Assembly: GCA_030268105.1 (NCBI GenBank)
Contig: BSDZ01000017.1
Span: 1,426,001-1,490,000, forward strand
Source of the DNA: Volvox africanus
Lineage: Eukaryota; Chlorophyta; Chlorophyceae; Chlamydomonadales; Volvocaceae
DNA length: 64,000 nt
Reading direction: 5' to 3'
Positions 36,199 to 47,646 of this stretch are shown here, in pieces. The position numbers and the translations under genes were made by a program. The notes beneath the pieces were generated by a model. The model was not told the DNA's origin, did not search any database, and saw nothing but the letters and a program-made list of their open reading frames with translations. Within the stretch, counting starts at the first letter, position 1, and each line of letters begins with the position of its first letter.

Positions 36199-39100
36199 TC
36201 ACATAATTGTGCAGCTGGACGGCAACAAGGGTTTGACCGTCAAGAAGTCTTCCAGCGAGTCGACATACAGTTTAGGCTGCACCTTGTTTTCGGGGCTGAG
36301 CAACTGCGCCTCGCTCGTCACCCCTGCAAGTATGCACCATTACGAAATGAAAATACATCCACCGGGCGACCTGGGCAATACAAACACAGGCCACCCGTGT
36401 CGACCGCTTTGGGCCATCGGGCACGCAAAGCAGGTTCCGAACAGTGCACCACGCTTACTGGCCTTCCTGGCCCCAGCATTGCCACGGTCAGAAATACAAA
36501 CGAGGTGGGATGAAGTTCTGCCAAAAGAAATCCTCCCATAAGCAGCGGATTGGACCGCCTTCCATAAAAGCCGTCAGGGCAGCTTGCCGCTCATTTACTT
36601 CTCCATCGCCCCGAACCTAGGCTTCTTGCATCCGTTAGCGATCTCGCTGGTGTGGCTCTTATCCCCCACATGCCGTGGCTCTTATTACTCCACTATTACC
36701 CTACTTGCCTGACGCCCGAAAGAACCCCTTCGCCGCTTACCTGTGAGTACGCAGCAGGTGGCTACACCGTTCTGGTTGCCCCACAAGATGTCCGTATCCA
36801 GTCGGTCACCTGCCAACGGCACGATCCGCGAAGTAATATCATTTAAAGTTCCAGCAAACCCGGCAGGGTAAAGCCATTCTCACTCACTCAGGACGACGAC
36901 GATGTGTATAAGGACCAGTGGCTTCCATTTTTACATCTCAGCGCTGGACTACCACGCCGAATAGGGCCATACAGGTTTAAACCTCCTATAGACAGTCCAT
37001 ATCACCCCTCAACCATATCAGGGCTCCCCGATGCCCATCGGGTACGGTGTATTCAACTTGAGTGGCATAGCAATCGATGGCAGGTCGTGGCTTGTCCACC
37101 TCTCTGCTCCATGCAATTGGTCACAATTAGAACAACTCAGTACACCAATCCACATATCTGGATCCGTTCCATACCCGGTTTTGCTGTTCTGCTTACTCAC
37201 CGATGACGACGCACTTCTCGCGAGAAATCTGGTGCGTTGCGCACAGGTGGTCCAGGATGAAAGACGCGGGTTTGCCTGGCCATAAGGGCAGCGGGACACA
37301 TCATTTCAATGTCGAAGGTGGGACAGCATTACATAGCATGACGGGACTAGACCGTAAGCGGCGACCTATAAGGACTATCCTCAGGTACTCAAGGCGGCCC
37401 TAGTGGTCATGCACCGACCACATAGCCCGGGTACGAGTAGGCACGCCGAGTAGATGTCACGAGGTGCTGAAAAATCACATTTACTGGCATATGACCCCCG
37501 TTCCCCTCATTCCTTCAGAAGACAGCAGCCACCAATTAAGTAATATCAGGTGCCATCTCAGCCAGCACTGAAAACTTCCCGAGCTCCCCAAGCGGCATAA
37601 TGTGGATAGCCGGAAAGGCCTGATCGAAAACCAGCCCGTCCACCCATCCGCACTGACCGAGCAGCATGGGTTCTCGCTCACTGGACCCAATGATGGCCGC
37701 CACCATTGTGCCCGCCCCCGCCCACTCCTGCGACGAACTGAAGTGCCCTCGCGAATCCGTATTGCAAGCGATGAACCTACAATCGGCCCGAATCAAGGGC
37801 GGGAATCAATGCTCTGCTTGTACGGTCATAGCAGGTGTCAGGCGTTGAAAGCTTACACGTGCTGGAAAGTTATAATAGTCTGACCGATATGAAGCCACGC
37901 ACAATTGGAACGTATACATGGGGCATGGGACTTAGGATCTGAACGATATGGGCATATAGGGAGTAGGCGCACAAGGACAAGGGTAGCCCACGCAAGACAG
38001 GCGCCGTATTACTCACATGCAGGAGCTGTTATTCACGAGGCAGGTAGTTGCATACTGAAGCTTGTAGTAATTGATGTAGCGGTCCAGACCCACCACCACT
38101 GCCCCGATCTGGGTTGGCATACGTTGGCATACACGCGGTTGTTTCTTCGTAAGGATGATGGCTAGTGGGTGAAAGCCCTCATCCAGAGGTGGAGGTCGTG
38201 GCCATTCCGAACACTAATCAGGTTTCACTCCGCGTTTGGACGTCTTTCCGCTGACCATCACAATCACGATCTAACCCGTCCACGAGCTCCCCCCATTGTC
38301 GCTTTGGCTCGATCCCCTTTCTGCGCCACGACATAGACTGCGACCTGGCTTTTCAGCGACTCCAGGATTCGCTGCGCAATATCCACATCAGTGCAGGCGC
38401 ATCGCAGCGGCCGCTGCGTCCAAGTCCACCTCTTGCGGTCCGCCGAGCCCAACTTGAAGTTTCCTTTGCTGAACACGTTCCCACATGTAATGTGTCCATT
38501 TGACACTCCAAACATCGCTCTTTGGGACCCTCTGCTGGGAGATCAAGATCTCCGATTCCCCAAGATGGAACCCGATTGAGACAGCAACGACGCATTTGCT
38601 GGTCCCAGCACGCAAAACGCTCCGTACCGAGTCCCCCATACATGATCGAACCCGTCCAATCTCACAAACCATCCAATGCATGCTTACAGCCATGCTTCAC
38701 ACACAACAAAGGGGAGGTATACCTTCCCTGCGAGGAGTCATCACTATCGCTACGAATTCGAAGCGCTTGGGACTTGAGAACTTCAACCCGCCCAACGGAG
38801 GCGTTCCTTACCCTTGCGAGGTAACTTACCTCCGGATCCACCTCCACGTGCGGCTCTGGTTCACTCCAGTCCACCTCTTTCCCGACATGCTCAGGCCCGC
38901 CTACGCTGGTGATACCAGCCGCGGATAACTCATCCACCAGTCCCTTTTCCCCCACCACGTATGCCTGCGCAGCTCCGACAGCGGGGCCCCAATCCAGAGG
39001 CGCGACACGGCAAAGGCGGCCCATACTTTACGAATGCAGGAGGAAAGTTGCTACATGGGTTTGGATATGGGAGTGGGCTCAAGCCGCGTTGAAGCCGATG

Positions 39101-40062
39101 GGTATAAAATCTGTTTCTGGGTGGGCGTGAGCGACAGCAGAGGGATCGCACTCATCCCCTATGAGATGGCGGACCAATCGAAAAGGGACAACTCTCGGCA
39201 TGCAAGCGGACAGCAGGATAGAGAATGGACAGTTCGCAAGTAAGATTTGCAAGATTAGACAGTGAGAGTGCCTCATGTCTGTGTCACGCATGAGCCGTTG
39301 GCGGACTCACGTACCTTCTTGCTGAAGCCAATCGTTTTAAGATATGCCGCTGCCGCAAATGAGCTAGTGTACACGTCAGCCTGTTCTCAGCAAAGGGATC
39401 AGCCCCATTGGGGACAAAAACAGAATTATGATGCTTGCTGCAAGGGATGCAAGATTAGTGACACAGAGCGGCTAGCAACCCATGCCACGATGCACGTCAT
39501 TTGGGTACGTGGAGGTACGGAAGGCAGAACGAAATCAGACAGACGCACCGTCGTCGCTGCAATTCCCAAGCCAGTAAGCTTCGTCGCATTAGTGACTCGA
39601 GATTTCGTGGCATTATTAGTGACAAAGAAAACCTTCTTTTGCTGCGCACGGGACACACGCCAGCGCCCGTTGAGATTGGTAAGTCACTAGGGGGCTGCAA
39701 TAGACCGCGTAAAGCAAGTTTTTCAATCCTAAAATTGCATATTCTGTATTCTTACATACGACCTTAGTAGCTCTATGAACTCCTTGGCTCCAGGAATGAG
39801 CCCCGAGCCCTTCCAAATCGTGCCTGCACGACCAAGCAATGCCACTTCTTACGCTATTATCTATTATACCGTGATCTCAGGCCCCAGGGGGTCTGAAGGT
39901 AGCGCGTGGCAAGTAGCCGTGGCGAACTACGCGACAGCTGTTGCTACATTGACTCCAAGGCGCACCATCTAAGTCAAAGACCCAGGCTTCATAGTTTTGG
40001 AAAGCCGCTAGCTTCTCCTGATCGGTTGCCTTCTTTATACTGACGACCATGTTATGATCCAT
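36199..40062 (-). CDS. Phosphoglycolate / p-nitrophenyl phosphatase, HAD family
   Basis: Ten in-phase exons: 40062-39966, 39823-39756, 39641-39549, 39380-39315, 38964-38830, 38108-38017, 37776-37658, 37275-37201, 36809-36741 and 36323-36199, about 312 residues, normal for PGP/PNPP. The HAD nucleophile motif FDLDGTIWKG is split by intron 1. Motif II is FFVTNNATKSR, motif III lies with GKPASFILDHL, and motif IV is GDRLDTDILWGNQNG. Between them stand GGPEHVGKEVDW, VVVGLDRYINYYKLQYA and MFIACNTDSRGHF, cap-domain hallmarks of the PGP class. These Mg-dependent enzymes hydrolyse 2-phosphoglycolate and related toxic side products. No chloroplast transit peptide precedes the catalytic domain (about 27 residues before DLDG), so a cytosolic form is more likely than the photorespiratory plastid enzyme. 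It is divergent from the KAS gene. Confidence 0.95.
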
Positions 40063-40338
40063 GCAATTGACTCAACAAGTCACCGTCCAACTTTAACCCT
40101 ACCTCTCCTTTGAATTGTTATTGTATAATAGTGCTTCCTAAATCGTACACATGCATCGGCAGAACCTTTAACGTGTCCATGGAAACTGCATCATGCTATC
40201 CGTACGACCGGAAAAACCATGACCTTCATCAACTTCTACGACAGCATGCGTGGATCACGGTAAATCGTCGCAAGACAACCATAGATGAGATTACCTAACA
40301 ATACCAAAGGGACCTGGTGATAAAAGCGCCCGGCGCCG
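40063..40338. promoter_or_regulatory. Head-to-head promoter region, phosphatase and ketoacyl-ACP synthase
   Basis: The phosphatase ATG at 40062 (minus) and the earliest in-frame KAS ATG at 40339 (plus) are about 276 bases apart, so both promoters and 5' UTRs must share this stretch or overlap it. No individual element is recognised. Confidence 0.5.
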
Positions 40339-43300
40339 ATGCACGGTTGGATTTCGCACGCTATCCGGTTCAAAAGACTGCCAGCATGCCCTTTTCATTA
40401 TAAATTACCTTTCACTTGTCTGAACCATGCTAAGGTTACATCACAACAGATGGGGATTTGGTTTCCCCTCTTTGAAGCGATGCTCCCTAACACCTGCCGA
40501 GCTACATCCAGACTGGCCTCGCCGGATCCGGCTTACGGGTTCGGGCCCATCCCTCAGCTGCCCACACGGCGCGTTGTCGTGACCGGGATTGGTCTTGTCA
40601 CCCCCCTCGGAGTAGGTGTGAGAGAGACGTGGCGGCGGCTACTGGCAGGCGAGTCGGGTCTGAGACAACTGCAGGAGGTGGATTTTCCGGAGGTAAGAAA
40701 GGGCCATGTGTTTGTAAAGTCTTAATCACATCATAATCGCACAACAGCGAGCATTGGTGCTACAGCGATATCCCACCCGCCCGTCACCATTTGCGATGGG
40801 CGGGTGGGATATCCGATATCGTTTGAACGGTAATTGCAAGAGCGATATGGGGAGGTCACGGGGCTAGGTGAGCACCGCTATGGTGAAGGAGCTAAGAGAA
40901 CCTTGACCCAACCTCTCAACTCAAGGTTTGGGCTAGGCCTGGCCTCAGTATCGGTCATGTGCCATTCCACAGCACTGACAGCTGCCTCCCTCTTACTTAC
41001 GTTCACGCTCGCCGTCATCCTTTACCTTCCCTGCACACTAGCCGATGCCGTTTTTCATCCCGCGCAGTGAAGAAGATCAATTAGCTGGCCCATCAGCTTC
41101 CTTTTCCTTTAGCTCATGCCTTCTTGACCCGTCATCGGAATTCCCCCCTCCGATCGTGCTCACTTCACCTCATTTGACTGCCCCATTTGACCCTGCCCAA
41201 TTCACCTGATCTTGATCCTAATCCTGATCTTGACGTTACAGTCGCAACGATCTGCGCTAGGGTCCTTACCGTGCCGCGTGGCGGGCCTCGTTCCCGAAAT
41301 CCAGCTGGAAGAGGCATGTAACCGTATGGGACTTGTAGAGGTGAGGGAACTCGAGTGTGCCGTGTGGATGAGACAAGAGACGGAAGACGGAGCCGAGCGC
41401 GCATGGCAGGACCTCGACGCGGCGGATCTGTCAAAGGCTTTTGCTTAGGGTTTTGCACTTGCAGGCGGTTAAGGGCGGTGAAGGGCGGTTACGGGCGGTT
41501 GCGATTCAGGGTGAGCTCCTGAGGAAGAGCCCTATCCAAGCACAAAATGAAAGGTCCAGCACGCATAGATTCGCCGTGCTTTTGGGGCCCTTTTCTGGGG
41601 CCTGCAACGGTGCCTTCCCAACGCCTCTACGGCAGGATGTTCGTCGATCGTCACGCTTCATGGTCATGGCGTTGGTAGCGGCGGAGGAGGCCCTCGCGGA
41701 TGCCCGCTGGCGCAAGGGGGATGTGGATGTGCATTTGCCAGACGGGGGCGTGCGCCGTCGTCGCGTGACGGGTGTAGTGGCGGGAAATGGCATGAGCTGC
41801 ACCACGGAGGTGGCGGAGGCAGGAGCTCTGGTGTGTGAGGGACGCGGCCGTCGCGTGTCTCCATTCTTCGTGCCCCGCATCTTGCCCAACATGGCTGCGG
41901 GGGCGATCAGCATCCGGTGCGATGGGGCCACGGGATCGTAGGCGGTCAGGAGTCAGCATCCTGTGCGGGGGCGGGTGGTGAGAGCAGGCCAGGCAACAGG
42001 GGTGTTTCGTCTGCTGTGACGTCATAGACTCTAGTCTATGCGGGGCGGGGCGGGGCACCACATGCGAGATCCATGCCACCACATGCGAGATCCACAGCTG
42101 CCGTTGATAGCGATTGCGAAAGGTAGTGAAAGGCCGACGGATCCACGAGGGGAGTGCAGGTAGGTCTGTTGTGCGGGGTGCCAGGTCAAAAGGGCTGCGA
42201 CCATTTAGGGTGTGATCACAGACAGCTGATGTTTTTCTCTTGTATGCCTGACAATCGGTTTGCCCTTCAAGATGGTCACCAAGGTACAGAGGCGAGCTAT
42301 TTGTCGTATATCGCTTATTTCAGGTCGTGTGTAATAATTGTGCATTACGTGTATCGATTATCACTGAAACGCTCACCTCTTTACCGTCGACCGACAACTC
42401 CATCGAGCGAATACCCCCATCCCACCCGGCTGGGAGTTCCTCTCGCTCACGGCGTTCCGTTCACTCCATCGCCCAACCCACGGCCGGTTGCTACTGCAGA
42501 CACGGGCTCCATGGTCCCAACCTAGCTCCCTCCACCGCTTGTGCAACGGGGGGCCACGCAGTGGGAGATGCCTTCCGGATTATCCAGCGCGGCGAAGCGG
42601 ACGTTATGGTGAGGGGGCGGAAGGAACGGCGCCACTTGCTAAGAAGAAGAGAACGACTCAGTACGAGCCACCAGCGGGCGCAGAAGAGAGGGTGCCTAAA
42701 AGGGACGACGACCAGGGAGCCCTCACCTGAGGCGGGCAGGAAGCGAGATGTTGAGGGCTTTCGTGCACACCCTTATCCTTCTCATGTGGTTAAGTTCCTT
42801 TGTTGTTTTGAGCCCGCGGCATGGCGGTGGCTGCGGATCGCCTTTCTTGCTGCACTATGCCACGCTGCACTGCGCTGCCCGCCGCTGTTACCAATCCATA
42901 ACCCATGCAGGTCGCTGGCGCATCCGAGGCCTGTGTGGATGCGATCAGCTTGGTGGGCTTCAGCCGCCTGAAGGCTCTGTCCACAGGTTTCAACGATGAG
43001 CCGGAAAGGGCGTCCAGGTGGGCGTCTCACGGGGCTGGTAGCACTGGTATAACCCAGGGACAGGGGTTAAAACCTTAGGCACAACAAACCTTAAAAATCA
43101 CTGAGGCCCGAGAACCCGTGGGATTATTACGAAATTACGATTTGTAAGAATAATGAGAAACATTTGCTGGTATTTCGTAACCTCATAACTCCTTTAGAAC
43201 CTTAGATAACTGCTCAAACCCAGTTATGAATGTGACTAGAGATAATAGACGAATGGGGAAGAAATTGGCTTATTAGGTTTAGGCTCTTGGGCGTATATTG

Positions 43301-46300
43301 GTAATAATTGTCATATATCTAGTGGAGCTGGAATTGGAGGGGTCTTAGAACCGTTACAGGCAAAACCGGTAATTATTGAAGATAATTGCTTTGTTGGGGC
43401 TAGTTCACAGATTGTAGAAGGAGTCGTTGTGGAAGATGGAGCGGTGATTAGCACTGGGGTTTTTATTGGTGCGGCAACAAAAATCATTAATCGTAATAAC
43501 GGCGATATTATTTCTGGTAGGATTCCGGCTTATTCAGTAGTTGTACCCGGAGTACTCCGTCTTCCAAAAAGGACTTGCCCAGGATCTATTGTGCGGTTAT
43601 TGTAAAGCAGGTTGATAAAAAGACCCGGGAAAAAACGAGTGTTAATGAATTGCTTAGGGATTAATTGTATGGCTATAGAACAGGTTCTAGAAACTCTTAC
43701 TAAATTAGTTAGTTTTAGGTCGATTACCCCTTGTAGCAGTGGGTCACTAGAATATATTGCAGAATTATTAACCAAGTCTGGTTTTTCTTGTGATATTCAA
43801 GTTTTTGGGGAAAAAGAAGAAAAAATAACTACCAATTTATATGCACGATATGGAAATGGTAGCCCTAATATATGTTTTGCCGGTCATATAGATGTTGTAC
43901 CACCGCTGAATGAAAACTTAGGGGAGTATAGCCCTTTTGAGTTAAAAGTTATAGGGGAAAAAGTATATGGCCGCGGCACTGTTGATATGAAAGGTGCAAT
44001 TGCTTGCGGTATAGTATCAGCTTTAAATTATTTAAAAATTCACCCAGAACCAATTGGATCTATCAGGTTTTTGTCAACTAGTGATGAAGAAGGTTAAACA
44101 AACTAATAAAGAGCCACCCGGTTGATGGTACAAAGCACTATCTAGAAATATTACATCTTGCCGCCGTCAATAATTAGAGTGAAGTTGAAGCAGCTATAGC
44201 AGCTTTGATGGAAAGCAGGATCACTCCTAATATAGAGAAGGTTAAAGATTTATTATACATCAAATCGCAAGGTAAAGCTGCAGTTTATGTTGACCAACCA
44301 ATAGTGGAGCAATACGATTCCTTGCTTGAACTGGTAGCGTAGAGGTGTAGGACATGAGTAATAGTTTAACTGGTATCTTAATTGTTAATTGATGATCCCT
44401 ACTTATCATGCTACACCTAACCTTTAAATCCAAATAACTCAGATTTTTTTCAGCCAGTCACGTTCTACAGTCCACAAACTAATAAAGAGCTTTCCAAAGC
44501 TGCCGGATGGCTCCAGGGACGGTTCCAGGAATCAGTTTAGTGCGCGTTTATTGATGATGTCAATTGCGGAAGAGGTTCGAAGGGTGTGGTGGTGTCCATT
44601 ATGTGAGTCCCGGAGGCTGGCCCCTGGCGATTGCTTCGTCAGGCTTCATACGTGATGGGCCGTAGGCGCCCTCCTGGTCGCGGCGGAAAACGTTGCTTGG
44701 ATGTCTCATTACGTATTTTGAAAGGAGGTCGGATCTGAGCTATAATCTCATGGCTCTGCATCAAAAGGAAGCAGGCACTCGTCCCCATCACATGCTCAAA
44801 TGCCAGCGTATAGCACGCGTATGTGGGCCCATGGGGTGTACTGTTGTATGGCTTGTATATCTGCTCCCCATAGCCCATACCACCAGCAGACAACCGGTGC
44901 TACCCATTCTATATTCTTACAGAGTATTTCCTAGGTTTTTTCACAATATGCGCTTGTGCCAGTAGACCGCAGCTTACAAGCGGTGCAGTGCCAGTAGGCC
45001 ACTACAAGCACAGCACCGGTGAGTGGGTGCCGCACCATTTGGTGGTCGCCACGGCGTATTTGAGTACGGGAAGTTTTTCTTCTCCATCGTGTATCATCTT
45101 TAGCACATATTTATAAGGCGCATGCTCTGGGCGTCACTCAGACGTTGGCGCCATTGATGATTTTGACTATAACGAGCATTTGGCCGTGCTGAGTGTCTTT
45201 CAATAATCGGGATGCCTATCTTACTAGGCATCCCCAACGTTACTGTACCTTACTGCCCCGCCCACGCGATCTGTGCCCGCGCCAGGGCAGGCCATTCGAC
45301 GCGGCCCGCGACGGCTTCGTGATGGGTGAGGGTGCAGGCATGCTTGTGCTGGAGGAGCTGGAACACGCTTTGGCAAGGGGCGCCAATATTTACGCAGAGG
45401 TACGCAGCGCGGGCCAGCAACAGCAGCCTTGCGGGACGGCTGTGTATCGGGGCTTTCAGGGCTTCCGATTGAGCATGGGCTCAATGTGTCTATGTGTCGC
45501 CCCGGCCTCAATTATTGCGACTAGCTCCGTTGTTTCCCTGTTCCCATCCTTGCCCCTGCCTCATCTTCTCCTCCTCCTCTGCCCTGTTGTCTGCCCATGT
45601 CCTGAGTGCCAGGTGCGCGGATATGGTATGTCCGGAGATGCTCATCACATCACGCATCCGCATCCAGATGGTCTTGGTGCTGTGCTGTGCATGCAGCGGG
45701 CGCTGGAAGGCTCGGGGCTGACAGCTCGTGACGTGGCCTACGTCAACGCACACGCCACGTCAACTCCGACAGGCATGGCGCACGGGGCCTGGGTTGGTTT
45801 TAATGGAGATCACTTGTACGCAACGCTCAATACGTTCGAGTTGTGACGGGAGGGAGGGCGGATTCTGGAACGAGCAGGAATGGACTGCAGACGGCAACCC
45901 AAACAGCTATGGAAATGACGCCTGACCTTTCCCACATCGTCTTGGTTTTCCTCGGGGCGCTGCTTTCTGTATAAGAAAGGCTTTCCCATAACGCAGCAAA
46001 GCTCAGTCAATGGCTTCGATTCGGGTGCGTGGGGTTTGTAGGCTGAAAGGATGACTGTAGCTGGGCTGTTGGGATGGCTGTTGCAACCAATTGAAACACG
46101 CTGCAGCTCTACCGGAATGTCGCGTACATGTACAACCAGCAAGCACATACTGCTTTGTCCGCTCCTTGTTTCATATCTTCGCGAAAATGGAAACAAAACT
46201 TTCCCTGTCCTGCACCATGCATTGCTCGCTCATCCCAGGGGATGCAATTGAACAAGCCGCCATGTTATCCGTCTTTAGAAGTGGCGTTGCTGCCGCCACC

Positions 46301-47292
46301 GCTGCCACGGCGTGCAAGGCGGTAGCGGCCGCGCCTGCTGGAACGGCAGCTGGCGGGCCCGAAGCCGAAGGGCTCAGTTCCTGGGGGACTGCCACGGCCC
46401 CGCGGGTGGCGGTGAGCAGCACCAAAGGGGCGACAGGCCACCTTCTGGGAGCTGCGGGGGCCGTGGAGGCAGCGTTCACCATATTGGCGTTGAGAGACAG
46501 GAGGTGGGCCCATTGGTTATCTTACAACTAACTAAGATCATATACCTTTTAGGACTTATCGTATGATGATGTGGACACGAGGGCTGCACTATGTGCTGCA
46601 ATATGGTGGGCAGCCGGGCCTTCCTTCCCCCAGAAAGCATGCGACAAGAAGGTGGTAGAGGCAACGGTGCAAAACAAGTTGACCAACTGCTAAAACACGC
46701 ATGTGTCTTCAAACATCTGAATGTCATGTAAAACACAGAGATCTTGATCCTAGGAGCTATGAGAGTCCCTGGGACGTCGATCTGGCCACAGCACACAGTA
46801 GTGTATTGGAGGGTATGTGCTGCAGCAACTCTGTCGTAGAACATGGGGAATTGCGTTCTGTGTTCCCTGTTTGCCGCTGTCGAGTTAAGCTCTAGAGTTC
46901 ACGTTGCTGTATACAAAGCTCCGATCGACGCCACAACCTTTCACCTGAATGAGAGTTCGAGATCGGTGCGTTTCGGGGGCTGGTCTGTCTGTGAGGGGGA
47001 AAGAGGAGCACGCGTACAACAATGTGCACAATGACAAAGAGCATGCCAGGTATCCCAACCCAGGCGCGGCTGTTTGCAGCAACCCACCTCCTTCGGGTGC
47101 TTGGCCGCCTGCCTCTTCCTTCCTATCAGGGCACCGCCGACACGGAACCTGGAGCGTCCCGACCCGTCGCTGCTGCCGGGACTTGTGGGGCCCGTGTCCG
47201 TGCAGCTGCCGACGGACCGCCCCATCGCGGCACTCAGTAACTCGTTTGGGTTCGGAGGAACTAACAGCACTTTGCTGTTCGCAACAGTATAA
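40339..47292 (+). CDS. 3-ketoacyl-ACP synthase, mitochondrial type (KAS II/OXSM class)
   Basis: Nine in-phase exons: 40339-40692, 41242-41340, 41636-41916, 42500-42608, 42911-43017, 45291-45399, 45613-45772, 46239-46503 and 47130-47292, about 548 residues. The start is either 40339 (basic, presequence-like [20 protein letters not shown]) or Met 40450. [15 protein letters not shown] opens the thiolase fold. The catalytic Cys is in [16 protein letters not shown], His in [12 protein letters not shown] and His in [23 protein letters not shown] closes the fold. The enzyme condenses malonyl-ACP with acyl-ACP; the mitochondrial isoform feeds octanoate to lipoic acid synthesis. Intron 7 appears to be GC-AG (ACAG/GC at 45773). 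Intron 5 (43018-45290) contains bacterial dapD, dapE and IS21 remnants, yet the flanking exons stay intact and in phase. Confidence 0.94.
40767..40813 (+). repeat. Perfect 16-bp inverted repeat (hairpin) in KAS intron 1
   Basis: GATATCCCACCCGCCC (40767-40782) and its exact reverse complement (40798-40813) are separated by 15 bases. The short overhanging CGATATC extends the symmetry slightly. No gene product is associated. Confidence 0.9.
43282..43664 (+). pseudogene. dapD: 3' part of bacterial dapD (tetrahydrodipicolinate N-succinyltransferase), frameshifted
   Basis: The frame from 43282 gives [51 protein letters not shown] and [15 protein letters not shown], the left-handed beta-helix of DapD. 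Near 43558 the frame slips by one base; the +1 frame then continues [20 protein letters not shown] to ELLRD and stop 43662-43664, the normal DapD C-terminus. So this is the last ~125 codons with a one-base deletion; the N-terminal half is absent. DapD is an enzyme of the bacterial succinylase lysine/diaminopimelate pathway. Green algae and plants use the LL-diaminopimelate aminotransferase route, so this is foreign. AT-rich codon use differs sharply from the surrounding gene. It lies in KAS intron 5, 4 bases before dapE. Confidence 0.92.
43669..44097 (+). pseudogene. dapE: 5' part of bacterial dapE (succinyl-diaminopimelate desuccinylase), truncated
   Basis: ATG 43669 opens [20 protein letters not shown], then [13 protein letters not shown] (first metal-ligand His and Asp), [16 protein letters not shown] (bridging Asp region) and FLSTSDEEG (catalytic/ligand Glu). 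These are M20 peptidase family landmarks of DapE. The frame then ends at TAA 44095-44097, after about 142 residues of a normal ~380. The break coincides with a 17-base sequence repeated at 44474. The DapD stop and DapE start are 4 bases apart, the arrangement of a bacterial operon. It cannot be translated as part of the host mRNA, being inside an intron. Confidence 0.92.
44121..44342 (+). pseudogene. istA: IS21-family IstA transposase C-terminus (remnant)
   Basis: The frame reads [13 protein letters not shown], an in-frame TAG near 44175, then [20 protein letters not shown] and [11 protein letters not shown] before stop 44340-44342. The pattern LxILxLAA..sEvEaAL..Ll and a YDxLL ending are those of the IstA C-terminus. 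The upstream transposase core is missing, and the in-frame stop shows decay. Confidence 0.75.
44354..44392 (+). pseudogene. istB: istB start codon region (remnant)
   Basis: Twelve bases after the IstA stop, ATG begins [12 protein letters not shown] and stops. Position and spacing match the istA-istB order of IS21 elements, but only the first codons remain. Confidence 0.45.
44493..45290 (+). other. 3' part of KAS intron 5
   Basis: After the bacterial block, base composition returns towards that of the alga. A direct repeat of a CTTACAAGCGGTGCAGTGCCAGTAGGCC-type motif occurs near 44970-45000. No coding sequence was seen until exon 6 at 45291. Confidence 0.5.
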
Positions 47293-47641
47293 CATACTCC
47301 CCTCCACACACACACACACACACATACAGACGAACGGATACGCAATGTGCGGTGGCCATCTGCAGCCGTGACATGTAGACGGAGATCACTGATCGCTGGA
47401 TCACAGACTCGTTGGCAGCTGCTCAGGGCGAAGGGCTTGCGTTGACAAGGCGTATGGATTGTAGAAGGGCACACGTTTCGGCGTCGAGGTCTGTGTGGGA
47501 AACGTTTTGGGGGCTGACGGAATTAGTACGGTCGTATTCGCTGGCGTTTTAATTTTGACTACAGTTGCCATCTTGTTGGTGATTGGCTCTTGCGGGTGCA
47601 ATCACTAAGGCTGCAATCTATGTATAACTATTCAATGAAAT

Positions 47642-47646
47642 TGTAA
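47642..47646 (+). terminator. Poly(A) signal UGUAA, ketoacyl-ACP synthase gene
   Basis: TGTAA lies 350 bases after the KAS stop at 47290-47292 and is the first convincing candidate. Confidence 0.55.

Larger units (their letters stand above)
44098..44490 (+). repeat. 17-bp direct repeats flanking the IS21 remnant
   Basis: ACAAACTAATAAAGAGC occurs at 44098-44114 and again at 44474-44490, in the same orientation, bracketing the istA/istB fragments. The first copy begins exactly where dapE is broken. Confidence 0.85.

Noticed and set aside
38264..38693. Overlapping minus-strand frames inside the phosphatase locus considered as an extra exon
   Set aside because: Exons 38964-38830 and 38108-38017 join in phase and give the expected family sequence without it.
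43282..44097. dapD/dapE considered as functional algal genes
   Set aside because: Both are truncated, dapD is frameshifted, they lie inside an intron, and the pathway is not the one used by green algae.
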